The notes beneath the pieces are model-generated. The model saw only the letters and a list, made by a program, of their open reading frames with translations, did not search any database and was not told the DNA's origin. From Thiotrichales bacterium HSG1 (lineage in GTDB: Bacteria > Pseudomonadota > Gammaproteobacteria > Beggiatoales > Beggiatoaceae): DNA of 6,654 nt. The DNA lies in contig JAUCGN010000097.1 in assembly GCA_030378125.1 (NCBI GenBank), positions 1-6,654 of the forward strand. Direction: 5' to 3'. The position numbers and the translations under genes were made by a program. Shown in pieces: positions 1-5,546 of the stretch (within the stretch, counting starts at the first letter, position 1; each line of letters begins with the position of its first letter).

Positions 1-1
1 G

Positions 2-346
2 ATGACTTTTTATCTGGATGAATCACGTCCATTTGGGGTGAATAACCTAGTGTTTCCTGACGTTGGTATGCCACATGTACTGTGGGATCGTCAAGGTTGG
101 CAGGAACCTGTTTATGAAGAGCATGATGGCCATAAGGTTATCACTTCTTTGAAACTGATTGGTCCTAAGGATAAAGCTGAACAGTATGAGAAAGATGTGC
201 GTGATTTAGTTAACTTTCTTGACTATATTGGTGAACCAGCTAAATTGCATCGTCTAGCTTTAGGTTGGAAGGTGATTGCTTTCTTGTTTATTTTCTTGAT
301 CTTCGCTATTTTGTTGAAGAAGGAATATTGGCGAGATATTCATTAA
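2..346 (+). CDS. petC: Cytochrome c1 subunit of the ubiquinol-cytochrome c reductase (bc1) complex, C-terminal part (5' end outside window)
   Basis: This is the last 114 codons of cytochrome c1, the haem c subunit of respiratory complex III, which passes electrons from the Rieske protein to soluble cytochrome c on the periplasmic face. The reading frame is already open at base 2; the ATG there is an internal Met, and the CXXCH haem-binding site lies upstream of the window. Seen directly: VGMPHVLW at residues 21-28, whose Met23 (bases 68-70) matches the axial haem ligand of the family; RDLVNFLDYIGEPAKL at about 67-82; one C-terminal membrane helix at about 88-105; and the tail KKEYWRDIH. This tail is typical of gammaproteobacterial PetC and anchors the protein in the inner membrane. 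It would be the last gene of a petABC operon; no gene follows closely in the same operon. Identity is secure from motif order; only the missing N-terminus is unseen. Confidence 0.95.
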   Translation: MTFYLDESRPFGVNNLVFPDVGMPHVLWDRQGWQEPVYEEHDGHKVITSLKLIGPKDKAEQYEKDVRDLVNFLDYIGEPAKLHRLALGWKVIAFLFIFLIFAILLKKEYWRDIH

Positions 347-357
347 GTGTTAAATTT

Positions 358-406
358 TAATTGTGAATGAAAAACAGAATTATTAGTTATTATTCATTCA
401 CAATTA
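358..406. repeat. 14-bp perfect inverted repeat downstream of petC (possible terminator hairpin)
   Basis: Bases 358-371 (TAATTGTGAATGAA) are the exact reverse complement of 393-406, separated by a 21-nt loop. It begins 11 bp after the petC stop, where an operon terminator is expected. The stem is AT-rich and no T-tract follows, so it is not a classical intrinsic terminator. It could instead be an mRNA 3'-end stabilising hairpin or a protein-binding palindrome. Confidence 0.6.
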
Positions 407-520
407 TTAAGATAGAGTCCTGTATTTTCTCCCGATATATCATCTAATTTTATTTTTAGTCTACACTCCGCACGTCCATTAGATATCTTTCCTAAATAGC
501 GTTAATACCTCAAAATTCTG

Positions 521-588
521 TAGTCCTAAACTAAGTAGTGGTAAACCTAGTAGATTTTTTGAGATCATCACTACATTATTTAGGACTA
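521..588. repeat. 68-bp palindromic repeat element, copy 1 (MITE-like)
   Basis: The left arm at 521-542 begins TAGTCCTAAACTAAGTAGTG and the right arm at 567-588 is its imperfect reverse complement, ending TTTAGGACTA. The outer 10 bp of each arm pair perfectly and an inner GTAGTG/CACTAC block also pairs; 4 positions between them are mismatched or unpaired. A 24-bp spacer (543-566) contains AAACCTAG. The reverse complement of the right arm recurs as an exact 22-bp match at 5199-5220, and a diverged full copy lies at 5440-5510, so this is a dispersed family and not a one-off hairpin. It ends 31 bp before the start codon of the Type IIG gene, so it sits where that gene's promoter or leader would be. 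It could be a non-autonomous transposon (MITE) or a REP-type element; no transposase is present in the window. Confidence 0.7.
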
Positions 589-619
589 TCCAACATTCTA
601 ATCTAACTTAATAGAAATT

Positions 620-3600
620 ATGAATATCTTTCAAAATTCGGTATTAAATAAGTATTTAAAAACGCAAGATGAAAAGAAGATTGATGAAGCGTATTCTCAA
701 TTGATTACCTATTTTCATAATGTTGAAATACAACAGAATATTAGGAAGTCAAAGGAAGAGCAATTTCAGGAGGGATTTTTACGGGAATTCTTTGTTAAGA
801 TTTTGGGATATACCCTAAATCCAGAGCCGAATTTTAATCTGACGACTGAACTAAAAAATGAAAAAGGGGCAAAAAAAACTGATGGTGCTATTCTTAAAAA
901 TGGTAAAGCATTGGCTGTAATTGAATTAAAAGGAATGGATACCAAGGATTTAGACAAAGTTAATAATCAGGCATTTAATTACAAGAACAATCATACTGAT
1001 TGTATTTATGTTATTACTTCAAACTTTGAGAAACTGCGGTTTTTTATTCATGATGCGGTTGCTCATATTGAGTTTAATTTGTTTACGCTGACAAAAGAAG
1101 AGTTTGAAATACTTTGGCTTTGTTTGAATGCTGAGAATTTATTGGGTGGTGTGCCGGCCAAAATAAAACAAGATAGTATAGTAGTTGAGGAAAATATAAC
1201 AAAGAAGCTTTATAAAGATTATTCTACGTTTAAAAATGAGTTGTGGCAGAATATTTGTAAAAATCGCCCTGATTTAGATAAACTTTTACTGTTCCAAAAA
1301 ACTCAAAAATTGTTGGATAGATTTCTATTTGTTTTTTTTGCTGAAGATAGTGGTTTGCTTCCGCCAAATTCTATTTCAAGTATGGTGAAACGTTACGAAC
1401 AATTGATTGAATTAGATGCTAAAAAACCACTTTACGATATTTTTAAACAGTTTTTTGATTATATAAATAAAGGCCGAAAAGGTAAAACAGTTCATGATGA
1501 TATTTTTGCATATAATGGTGGGTTGTTTTTGCCGGATGAATTGTTGGATGGTTTGATAATTGATGATGAGTTGCTTGAGCCTCATGTGTTGACAATGACG
1601 GCTTATAATTTTCAGAGTGATGTTGATGTTAATATTTTGGGACATATTTTTGAGAATTCGCTGAATGAAATTGAGAGTGTTACGGCACAGCTTGAGGGGC
1701 AGAAGGTTGATAAAAATAAAAGTAAGCGTAAGAAAGATGGGGTTTTTTATACGCCAAAGTATATAACGAAGTATATAGTTGAGAATACGGTTGGAAAGCT
1801 TTGCGAGGAGAGGAAGGCGGAATTTGGTATTGTGGATGAGGAGTATGCTAAGGGGCGGAAAAGAAGGAGAAAAAAGCTTGTACAGAATTTATATGATAAT
1901 TTGCAGGAGTATCGTAATTGGCTTTTGGAAATAACTATTTGTGATCCGGCTTGTGGTAGTGGGGCTTTTTTGAATCAGGCTTTGGAGTTTTTAATTTCTG
2001 AACATGCTTATGTTGATGAGTTGCAAGCTAATTTATTGGAGTCGAGTATTGTTTTTCAGGATGTGAGTAATCATGTGTTGGAGAGGAATATTTTTGGGGT
2101 TGATATTAATGAGGAGAGTGTTGATATTGCTAAACTTTCGCTTTGGTTAAGAACTGCTCAACGTGGTAGAAAACTTACTTCTTTGAATAATAATATTAAA
2201 TGTGGAAATTCTTTGATTGATGACCCGAAAGTGGCGGGAAAGAAGGCTTTTAATTGGGAAGAGGAATTTCCGCAGGTTTTTGGGAAAGGTGGTTTTGATG
2301 TGGTTATTGGGAATCCGCCTTATGTTGACAACAGAGGTTTTGATAAGATTGTTTTAAATTATCTTTTTAATGAATATGTAAATTCTTTTCAAAAATCAGG
2401 TACAGACAAATTTAAGACCACTAAATTAAATTTAATTGCTCCCTTTATAGAACTAAATTCTAAGATTTTAAAAAATAAAGGATTGACAAGCTTTATATTT
2501 CATAAAAACATATTTAAAACAAATGGCTATACTTCGATTAGAAAGTATATTTTAGAAAATTTTTATATTGAATTGCTAACAGATTGGGGAGCTGGTCAAT
2601 TTCAAGATGTTATTGCGGAAACAGCAACATTTACATTAAAAAAATCAAAAAAATTAAATCAAAACATAAAAGTTGAGTTTTTTAACCTTTTTAATAAAAC
2701 AAATGAAAACTGGCAATCCCAAACAGTCTTTTTGAAAAGTTATGAATATATATTCGGCATTTATGCATCAAAGGAAGATAGGAAAATACTTGATAAAATC
2801 GAAAAAACAAAAAAACAGTTAGGCGATTTAGTAAATATAAATAATGGTATTGTTACGGGAAATGATAAAAAATATCTATCACCAGAAAAATTAAATAATA
2901 ATTACAAAAAAGCATTAAGAGGCAGAGATATAAGTCGCTATGGTAGTTTAATTGTAAATGAATATATAAATTATCAAAGAGATGAACTATTGAGAGCAAG
3001 AGACGAAAAAATCTTCAAAAATTTAGAAAAATTAATAATGCAGATGATAAATATTAACTTTGTTATTACTTATGATGAAGAACAGTTTTACAATCTTGGA
3101 ACAACTTACGCAATTACAAAAAAAGAAGAAGGTTCTTTAATAAATATTCTTGGTTTGTTAAACAGCAAGTTAATAGGATACTATTATAAGAAAAAGTATA
3201 CGAACGATTCGTCTTTAACAAATGCTATATCAACTCAAAATTTAATTACTATACCTGTCATTACACAGATTGGAGAAAAATTTAGTAAATTAATAACGCA
3301 CATCTTAGATTTAAACAAAGAGCTACAAACAGAAAAAAACAATTTTCTAAACACTTTACAAGAAGAAAAAGGTATTGAAAAAATCACCAAAAAGTTAGAT
3401 ACTTTCTACAATTTAGAATACGATGTGTTTAAAAAGGAATTGGCAAAACAAAAAGTAAAAATCAGCTTAGGCAGTGAAAACAACGAGTGGAGAGAATATT
3501 TCAACACAACAACACAAAAAATAAATGAACTCCAAACCCAAATTAACCAAACCGACAAAGAAATAGATAAAATGGTTTATGAACTCTACGAACTCACACC

Positions 3601-3637
3601 CGAAGAAATTGAAATCGTAGAAAATTCCGTTAAATAG
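620..3637 (+). CDS. Type IIG restriction-modification enzyme (Eco57I-type, fused nuclease, N6-adenine methyltransferase and TaqI-like specificity domain)
   Basis: A single 1005-residue protein that should both cut and methylate DNA, acting in the cytoplasm against foreign DNA. Domains in order: a PD-(D/E)XK-type nuclease at about 45-150, with candidate catalytic residues Glu51, Asp88 (KTDGAIL), Glu102/Lys104 (VIELKG) and Gln117; a helical connector at about 190-370; and a gamma-class N6-adenine methyltransferase with motif X-like GVFYTPKYITKYIV at 374-387, SAM-binding DPACGSGAFL at 442-451, IFGVDINEESVDIAKLSLWL at 491-510, and catalytic NPPY at 565-568. The target recognition region spans about 735-890, with LRGRDISRYG at 766-775 and LGLLNSKLIGYYYK at 844-857. 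A coiled-coil-like tail (about 895-985) ends in the family-typical MVYELYELTPEEIEIVE. Length and layout are complete for the family and no frameshift is seen, so it is probably active. No separate specificity subunit is nearby, as expected for Type IIG. The ATG at 620 lacks a clear Shine-Dalgarno sequence. Base composition shifts sharply near 2330, just after NPPY. The target sequence cannot be read from the protein. Confidence 0.92.
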   Translation: MNIFQNSVLNKYLKTQDEKKIDEAYSQLITYFHNVEIQQNIRKSKEEQFQEGFLREFFVKILGYTLNPEPNFNLTTELKNEKGAKKTDGAILKNGKALAVIELKGMDTKDLDKVNNQAFNYKNNHTDCIYVITSNFEKLRFFIHDAVAHIEFNLFTLTKEEFEILWLCLNAENLLGGVPAKIKQDSIVVEENITKKLYKDYSTFKNELWQNICKNRPDLDKLLLFQKTQKLLDRFLFVFFAEDSGLLPPNSISSMVKRYEQLIELDAKKPLYDIFKQFFDYINKGRKGKTVHDDIFAYNGGLFLPDELLDGLIIDDELLEPHVLTMTAYNFQSDVDVNILGHIFENSLNEIESVTAQLEGQKVDKNKSKRKKDGVFYTPKYITKYIVENTVGKLCEERKAEFGIVDEEYAKGRKRRRKKLVQNLYDNLQEYRNWLLEITICDPACGSGAFLNQALEFLISEHAYVDELQANLLESSIVFQDVSNHVLERNIFGVDINEESVDIAKLSLWLRTAQRGRKLTSLNNNIKCGNSLIDDPKVAGKKAFNWEEEFPQVFGKGGFDVVIGNPPYVDNRGFDKIVLNYLFNEYVNSFQKSGTDKFKTTKLNLIAPFIELNSKILKNKGLTSFIFHKNIFKTNGYTSIRKYILENFYIELLTDWGAGQFQDVIAETATFTLKKSKKLNQNIKVEFFNLFNKTNENWQSQTVFLKSYEYIFGIYASKEDRKILDKIEKTKKQLGDLVNINNGIVTGNDKKYLSPEKLNNNYKKALRGRDISRYGSLIVNEYINYQRDELLRARDEKIFKNLEKLIMQMININFVITYDEEQFYNLGTTYAITKKEEGSLINILGLLNSKLIGYYYKKKYTNDSSLTNAISTQNLITIPVITQIGEKFSKLITHILDLNKELQTEKNNFLNTLQEEKGIEKITKKLDTFYNLEYDVFKKELAKQKVKISLGSENNEWREYFNTTTQKINELQTQINQTDKEIDKMVYELYELTPEEIEIVENSVK

Positions 3638-3672
3638 GGATAATTAGCTATGAAAAACATAGATAAAAAAAA

Positions 3673-3711
3673 GGGGGACAGTATCCTATGTTAAAATTTT
3701 ACTCTGACCCC
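3673..3711. repeat. REP-like imperfect inverted repeat between the Type IIG gene and the antitoxin gene
   Basis: The segment opens with GGGGGACAGTAT and closes with ACTCTGACCCC, whose reverse complement is GGGGTCAGAGT, so the two ends form an imperfect inverted repeat around a central TAAAATTTTA palindrome (3692-3701). G-runs of this kind stand out in such AT-rich surroundings. From general knowledge, the reverse-strand phrase GGGGTCAGAGTAAAAT resembles short repeats scattered beside REP-associated (IS200/IS605-like, RAYT) transposase genes. That link is recall plus inference; no transposase is in the window and only one copy is seen. Confidence 0.4.
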
Positions 3712-3748
3712 AATTATTTCAACTTTGCTGCAAAAAAGGAAGAACAAA

Positions 3749-4033
3749 ATGTTACTAGCAAAAACAGTAGAAACAACTGGTATTGTAAACAATCAGCATC
3801 AGTTAAAACTAGATGAATCACTTCCAATTACAGAATCAAGTCGAGTACGTGTAATTGTAATTGTGACAGAAGAAGCACAACCCATAGAACCAAACACAAC
3901 TTTAGTTTGTGAAAATAATATTGTTGGTGTTGATAAAAATAAAAGGCTAAATAATCTACCAGATATTTTTTACACACCGGTAAGTAAAAACAAATATAGA
4001 AAATTTGTTCGAGAAGAAATTTATAATGGATAA
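3749..4033 (+). CDS. VapB-like antitoxin of a PIN-domain toxin-antitoxin module
   Basis: A 94-residue protein likely to be the antitoxin of the PIN-domain gene that overlaps it. The ATG at 3749 is preferred over an in-frame TTG at 3725 because GGAAG (3738-3742) sits 6 nt before it as a good ribosome binding site. The N-terminal 40 residues (about TGIVNNQHQLKLDESLPI followed by the strand RVRVIVIV) resemble the beta-rich N-terminal domain of small antitoxins common in cyanobacteria and filamentous sulfur bacteria, which pair with PIN toxins. The C-terminal half (LPDIFYTPVSKNKYRKFVREEIYNG) would normally wrap and inhibit the toxin; I do not recognise it as a named family. The last 8 bases overlap the PIN start (ATGGATAA), the usual coupled arrangement of such operons. 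The frame is intact although the partner is broken. Assignment rests on gene order plus fold resemblance. Confidence 0.7.
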   Translation: MLLAKTVETTGIVNNQHQLKLDESLPITESSRVRVIVIVTEEAQPIEPNTTLVCENNIVGVDKNKRLNNLPDIFYTPVSKNKYRKFVREEIYNG

Positions 4034-4276
4034 AGCTTTTATTGATTCTAACATTTGGATTTATGCTTTTATCACTACTGATAACGATTTGATTAAGCGA
4101 GAAATTTGCATTAGTTTATTAGAAAATCTCTATATAATATTTCATTCTGGGATAGTTTGATAGTAACGTCTGCATTAGAAAGTGGTTATTCTATTATTTA
4201 TACAGAAGATTTACAACACAATCAAATGATTGAAAATAAACTAAAAGTAATCAATCCATTTATTTCTGGTAAATAA
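4026..4276 (+). pseudogene. Broken PIN-domain (VapC-like) toxin ribonuclease, internal deletion plus frameshift
   Basis: Intact VapC toxins are about 130-145 residues and are Mg-dependent RNases with a cluster of conserved acidic residues. Here the start at 4026 encodes MDKAFIDSNIWIYAF and runs 44 codons to a TGA at 4158-4160. The first catalytic Asp (residue 7, FIDSN) is present. The C-terminal third of a PIN domain continues in a different frame: YNISFWDSLIVTSALESG (about 4133-4186), then IIYTEDLQHNQMIENKLKVINPF, ending at TAA 4274-4276. The total of 251 nt is roughly 170 nt short. The missing piece should carry the central helices and the conserved mid-domain Glu. The junction falls around 4120-4135, where the first frame's ENL meets the second frame's YNISFWD. 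The toxin cannot fold as a nuclease, so this is a remnant. Confidence 0.85.
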
Positions 4277-4283
4277 ACACTAA

Positions 4284-4313
4284 TTGACTATCGAAATTAA
4301 GAATTGCTTTAAT
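4284..4313 (+). promoter_or_regulatory. Candidate sigma70 promoter for the SDR gene
   Basis: TTGACT at 4284-4289 matches the -35 consensus at 5 of 6 bases, and TTTAAT at 4308-4313 matches the -10 consensus at 5 of 6, with an 18-bp spacer. Transcription would start near 4320, leaving a leader of about 28 nt before the ATG at 4348. In DNA this AT-rich such matches occur by chance, so this is a suggestion only. Confidence 0.35.
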
Positions 4314-4347
4314 TACACAACAAACCACAAAATAATACAAATTTAAA

Positions 4348-5190
4348 ATGTCAAATTCAACAATTGATCGTTCTATATTAATCACTGGCTGTTCAACCGG
4401 AATCGGTTACTGCGTAGCACATGGTTTACAAAAATTAGGCTATCGAGTATTCGCCACAGCACGCAAACCTGAAGATGTATCTCGTTTAAAACAAGAAGGT
4501 TTAGAAAGCTTAGAACTAGACTTAAATGATTCATCATCAATCACCAATGCAGTACAAAAAATATTAGAACTAACTGACGGAAAATTATATGCACTATTTA
4601 ACAATGGAGCTTATGGTCAACCAGGTGCTGTAGAAGACTTAACACTAGATGCTCTGCGACATCAATTTGAAGTTAATGTATTTGGAACTCATGAATTAAC
4701 TCGACAAATAATACCAATAATGCGTAACCAAAATGAGGGGCGTATTATTCAAAATAGCTCCCTGCTTGGTCTAGTGGTACTGCCCTATCGTGGAGCATAT
4801 AATGCCAGCAAGTTTGCACTAGAGGCCCTGAGTGATACTTTGCGTTTGGAATTGGTTGATACCAATATTTTTGTGTCTTCCATAGAACCCGGACCTATTC
4901 TCAGCAAATTTCGGATGAACAGCTATAAAATGTTCCAAAAATATATTGACGGACAGCATAGTTTATATCAAGGAACATACGATAAAATGCAGAAAAATCT
5001 GTTAAAAGAAGGTCCGGTTATGCCATTTACTTTACCACCAGAAGCCGTATTAAAAAGAGTTATTTACGCTCTGGAAGCAAAGAATCCCCAACCACACTAC
5101 TATGTTACTGTTCCAACTTATGTACTAGTAACTCTTAAACGCTTTTTACCACATAGACTTATGGAATGGGTATTACGCAATGTAGTTTAA
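4348..5190 (+). CDS. SDR-family NAD(P)-dependent oxidoreductase, YbbO-like
   Basis: A complete 280-residue classical short-chain dehydrogenase/reductase, a cytoplasmic Rossmann-fold enzyme that interconverts carbonyl and alcohol groups using NAD(P)H. Visible motifs: nucleotide-binding TGCSTGIG at 13-20; ATARKPEDV at 36-44, where the basic residues after the second strand suggest NADP preference; LDLND at 57-61; Asn110 in FEVNVFG; catalytic Ser138; YNASK at 151-155 (Tyr151 and Lys155); and EPGPI at 180-184. The C-terminal extension with YYVTVPTYVLVTLKRFLP at 251-268 matches the tail of E. coli YbbO, an NADP-dependent aldehyde reductase, by recall of overall similarity; the true substrate is unknown. 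The usual NNAG motif reads NNGA here (85-88), an order I believe is seen in part of this subgroup. There is no clear Shine-Dalgarno sequence before the ATG. The gene stands alone, 71 bp after the toxin remnant. Confidence 0.88.
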   Translation: MSNSTIDRSILITGCSTGIGYCVAHGLQKLGYRVFATARKPEDVSRLKQEGLESLELDLNDSSSITNAVQKILELTDGKLYALFNNGAYGQPGAVEDLTLDALRHQFEVNVFGTHELTRQIIPIMRNQNEGRIIQNSSLLGLVVLPYRGAYNASKFALEALSDTLRLELVDTNIFVSSIEPGPILSKFRMNSYKMFQKYIDGQHSLYQGTYDKMQKNLLKEGPVMPFTLPPEAVLKRVIYALEAKNPQPHYYVTVPTYVLVTLKRFLPHRLMEWVLRNVV

Positions 5191-5198
5191 AACAAGGG

Positions 5199-5220
5199 TA
5201 GTCCTAAATAATGTAGTGAT
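5199..5220. repeat. Palindromic repeat family, copy 2 (single arm)
   Basis: This 22-bp stretch starting TAGTCCTAAATAATGTAGTG is the exact reverse complement of 567-588, the right arm of copy 1. It lies 8 bp after the SDR stop codon. An AAACCTA motif occurs a few bases downstream (5230-5236), as it does after the left arm of copy 1 (543-549). I could not find a matching opposite arm at the expected distance, so this copy looks truncated or decayed. Confidence 0.7.
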
Positions 5221-5388
5221 GAACTTAAAAAACCTACCATGTTTCAAAAACCTAGGTTTAGCAAAGAGTAAAACTGACCTTTTAATGTCAGAACCAGCCA
5301 TGTATAATTAATTTAACAACATAAAACCAACCATTTATCAAAATCAAAAATTACATGATTAAAATATTTCCAGAATAACATTGTTGGT

Positions 5389-5434
5389 GTTATCCTATTA
5401 ACCTTAAAATTCGGTAAATCCTAATTTAGATAAC
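5389..5434. repeat. Possible degenerate copy of the palindromic repeat family
   Basis: GTTATC (5389-5394) pairs with GATAAC (5429-5434), enclosing an ACC/GGT pair and two TCCTA motifs. The internal stretch ACCTTAAAATTCGG (5401-5414) closely matches ACCTCAAAATTCTG (507-520), which directly precedes copy 1, and in both places a TCCTAA motif follows within a few bases. The resemblance is imperfect and may be an eroded or related element. Confidence 0.4.
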
Positions 5435-5439
5435 ATATT

Positions 5440-5510
5440 GGTAGTCCTTAAAATAGGTAGTGATTAACATCCTCCAAGGCTTTAAAACAAACTATCTTTT
5501 TAGGATTACC
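5440..5510. repeat. Palindromic repeat family, copy 3 (full, diverged)
   Basis: The left arm begins GGTAGTCCTTAAAATAGGTA (from 5440) and continues with GTGATT; the right arm at 5490-5510 ends TTTTTAGGATTACC, an imperfect reverse complement of the left end (8 of 9 outermost bases pair). The total of 71 bp matches copy 1 (68 bp). The left arm shares TAGTCCT and GTAGTGAT with copies 1 and 2, while the spacer is unrelated. It ends 36 bp before the radical SAM start codon, mirroring copy 1, which ends 31 bp before the Type IIG gene. Confidence 0.65.
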
Positions 5511-5546
5511 AAAATATCCTGTAATATTTAAGAAAAAGTCGATCTT

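Larger units (their letters stand above)
5191..5546. other. 356-bp gene-free region rich in palindromic repeats
   Basis: No convincing coding frame is seen on either strand between the SDR gene and the radical SAM gene. Besides the three repeat features listed separately, it contains a perfect 12-bp palindrome AAACCTAGGTTT (5248-5259), a small CTGAC/GTCAG hairpin (around 5274-5290), an ATAACA/TGTTAT hairpin (5375-5393), and three loose direct repeats AACCTACCATG (5231), AACCAGCCATG (5292) and AACCAACCATT (5325). No clean intrinsic terminator and no strong promoter were found. Confidence 0.7.

Noticed and set aside
766..957. Minus-strand open frame of 63 codons
   Set aside because: Lies wholly inside the Type IIG nuclease domain, whose + strand motifs are clear; no recognisable protein features.
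1412..1645. Minus-strand open frame of 77 codons
   Set aside because: Antisense to the Type IIG helical region; its isoleucine-rich translation is what AT-rich antisense DNA gives by chance.
620..3637. BREX PglX or a Type I HsdM/HsdR component
   Set aside because: The protein carries its own N-terminal nuclease and C-terminal specificity domain in 1005 residues, with no helicase motifs and no partner genes, so Type IIG fits better.
3650..3694. Short + strand frame starting ATGAAAAACATAG, 14 codons
   Set aside because: Too short, no recognisable product, and it runs into the REP-like repeat; no reason to call a peptide.
3725..4033. Upstream TTG start for the antitoxin
   Set aside because: The ATG at 3749 has a well-placed GGAAG site, while the TTG has none and would add eight residues (ahead of the Met) unlike the family N-terminus.
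5191..5546. CRISPR array or tandem repeat array
   Set aside because: The repeats are few, diverged, palindromic and irregularly spaced; there are no uniform spacers and no cas genes.
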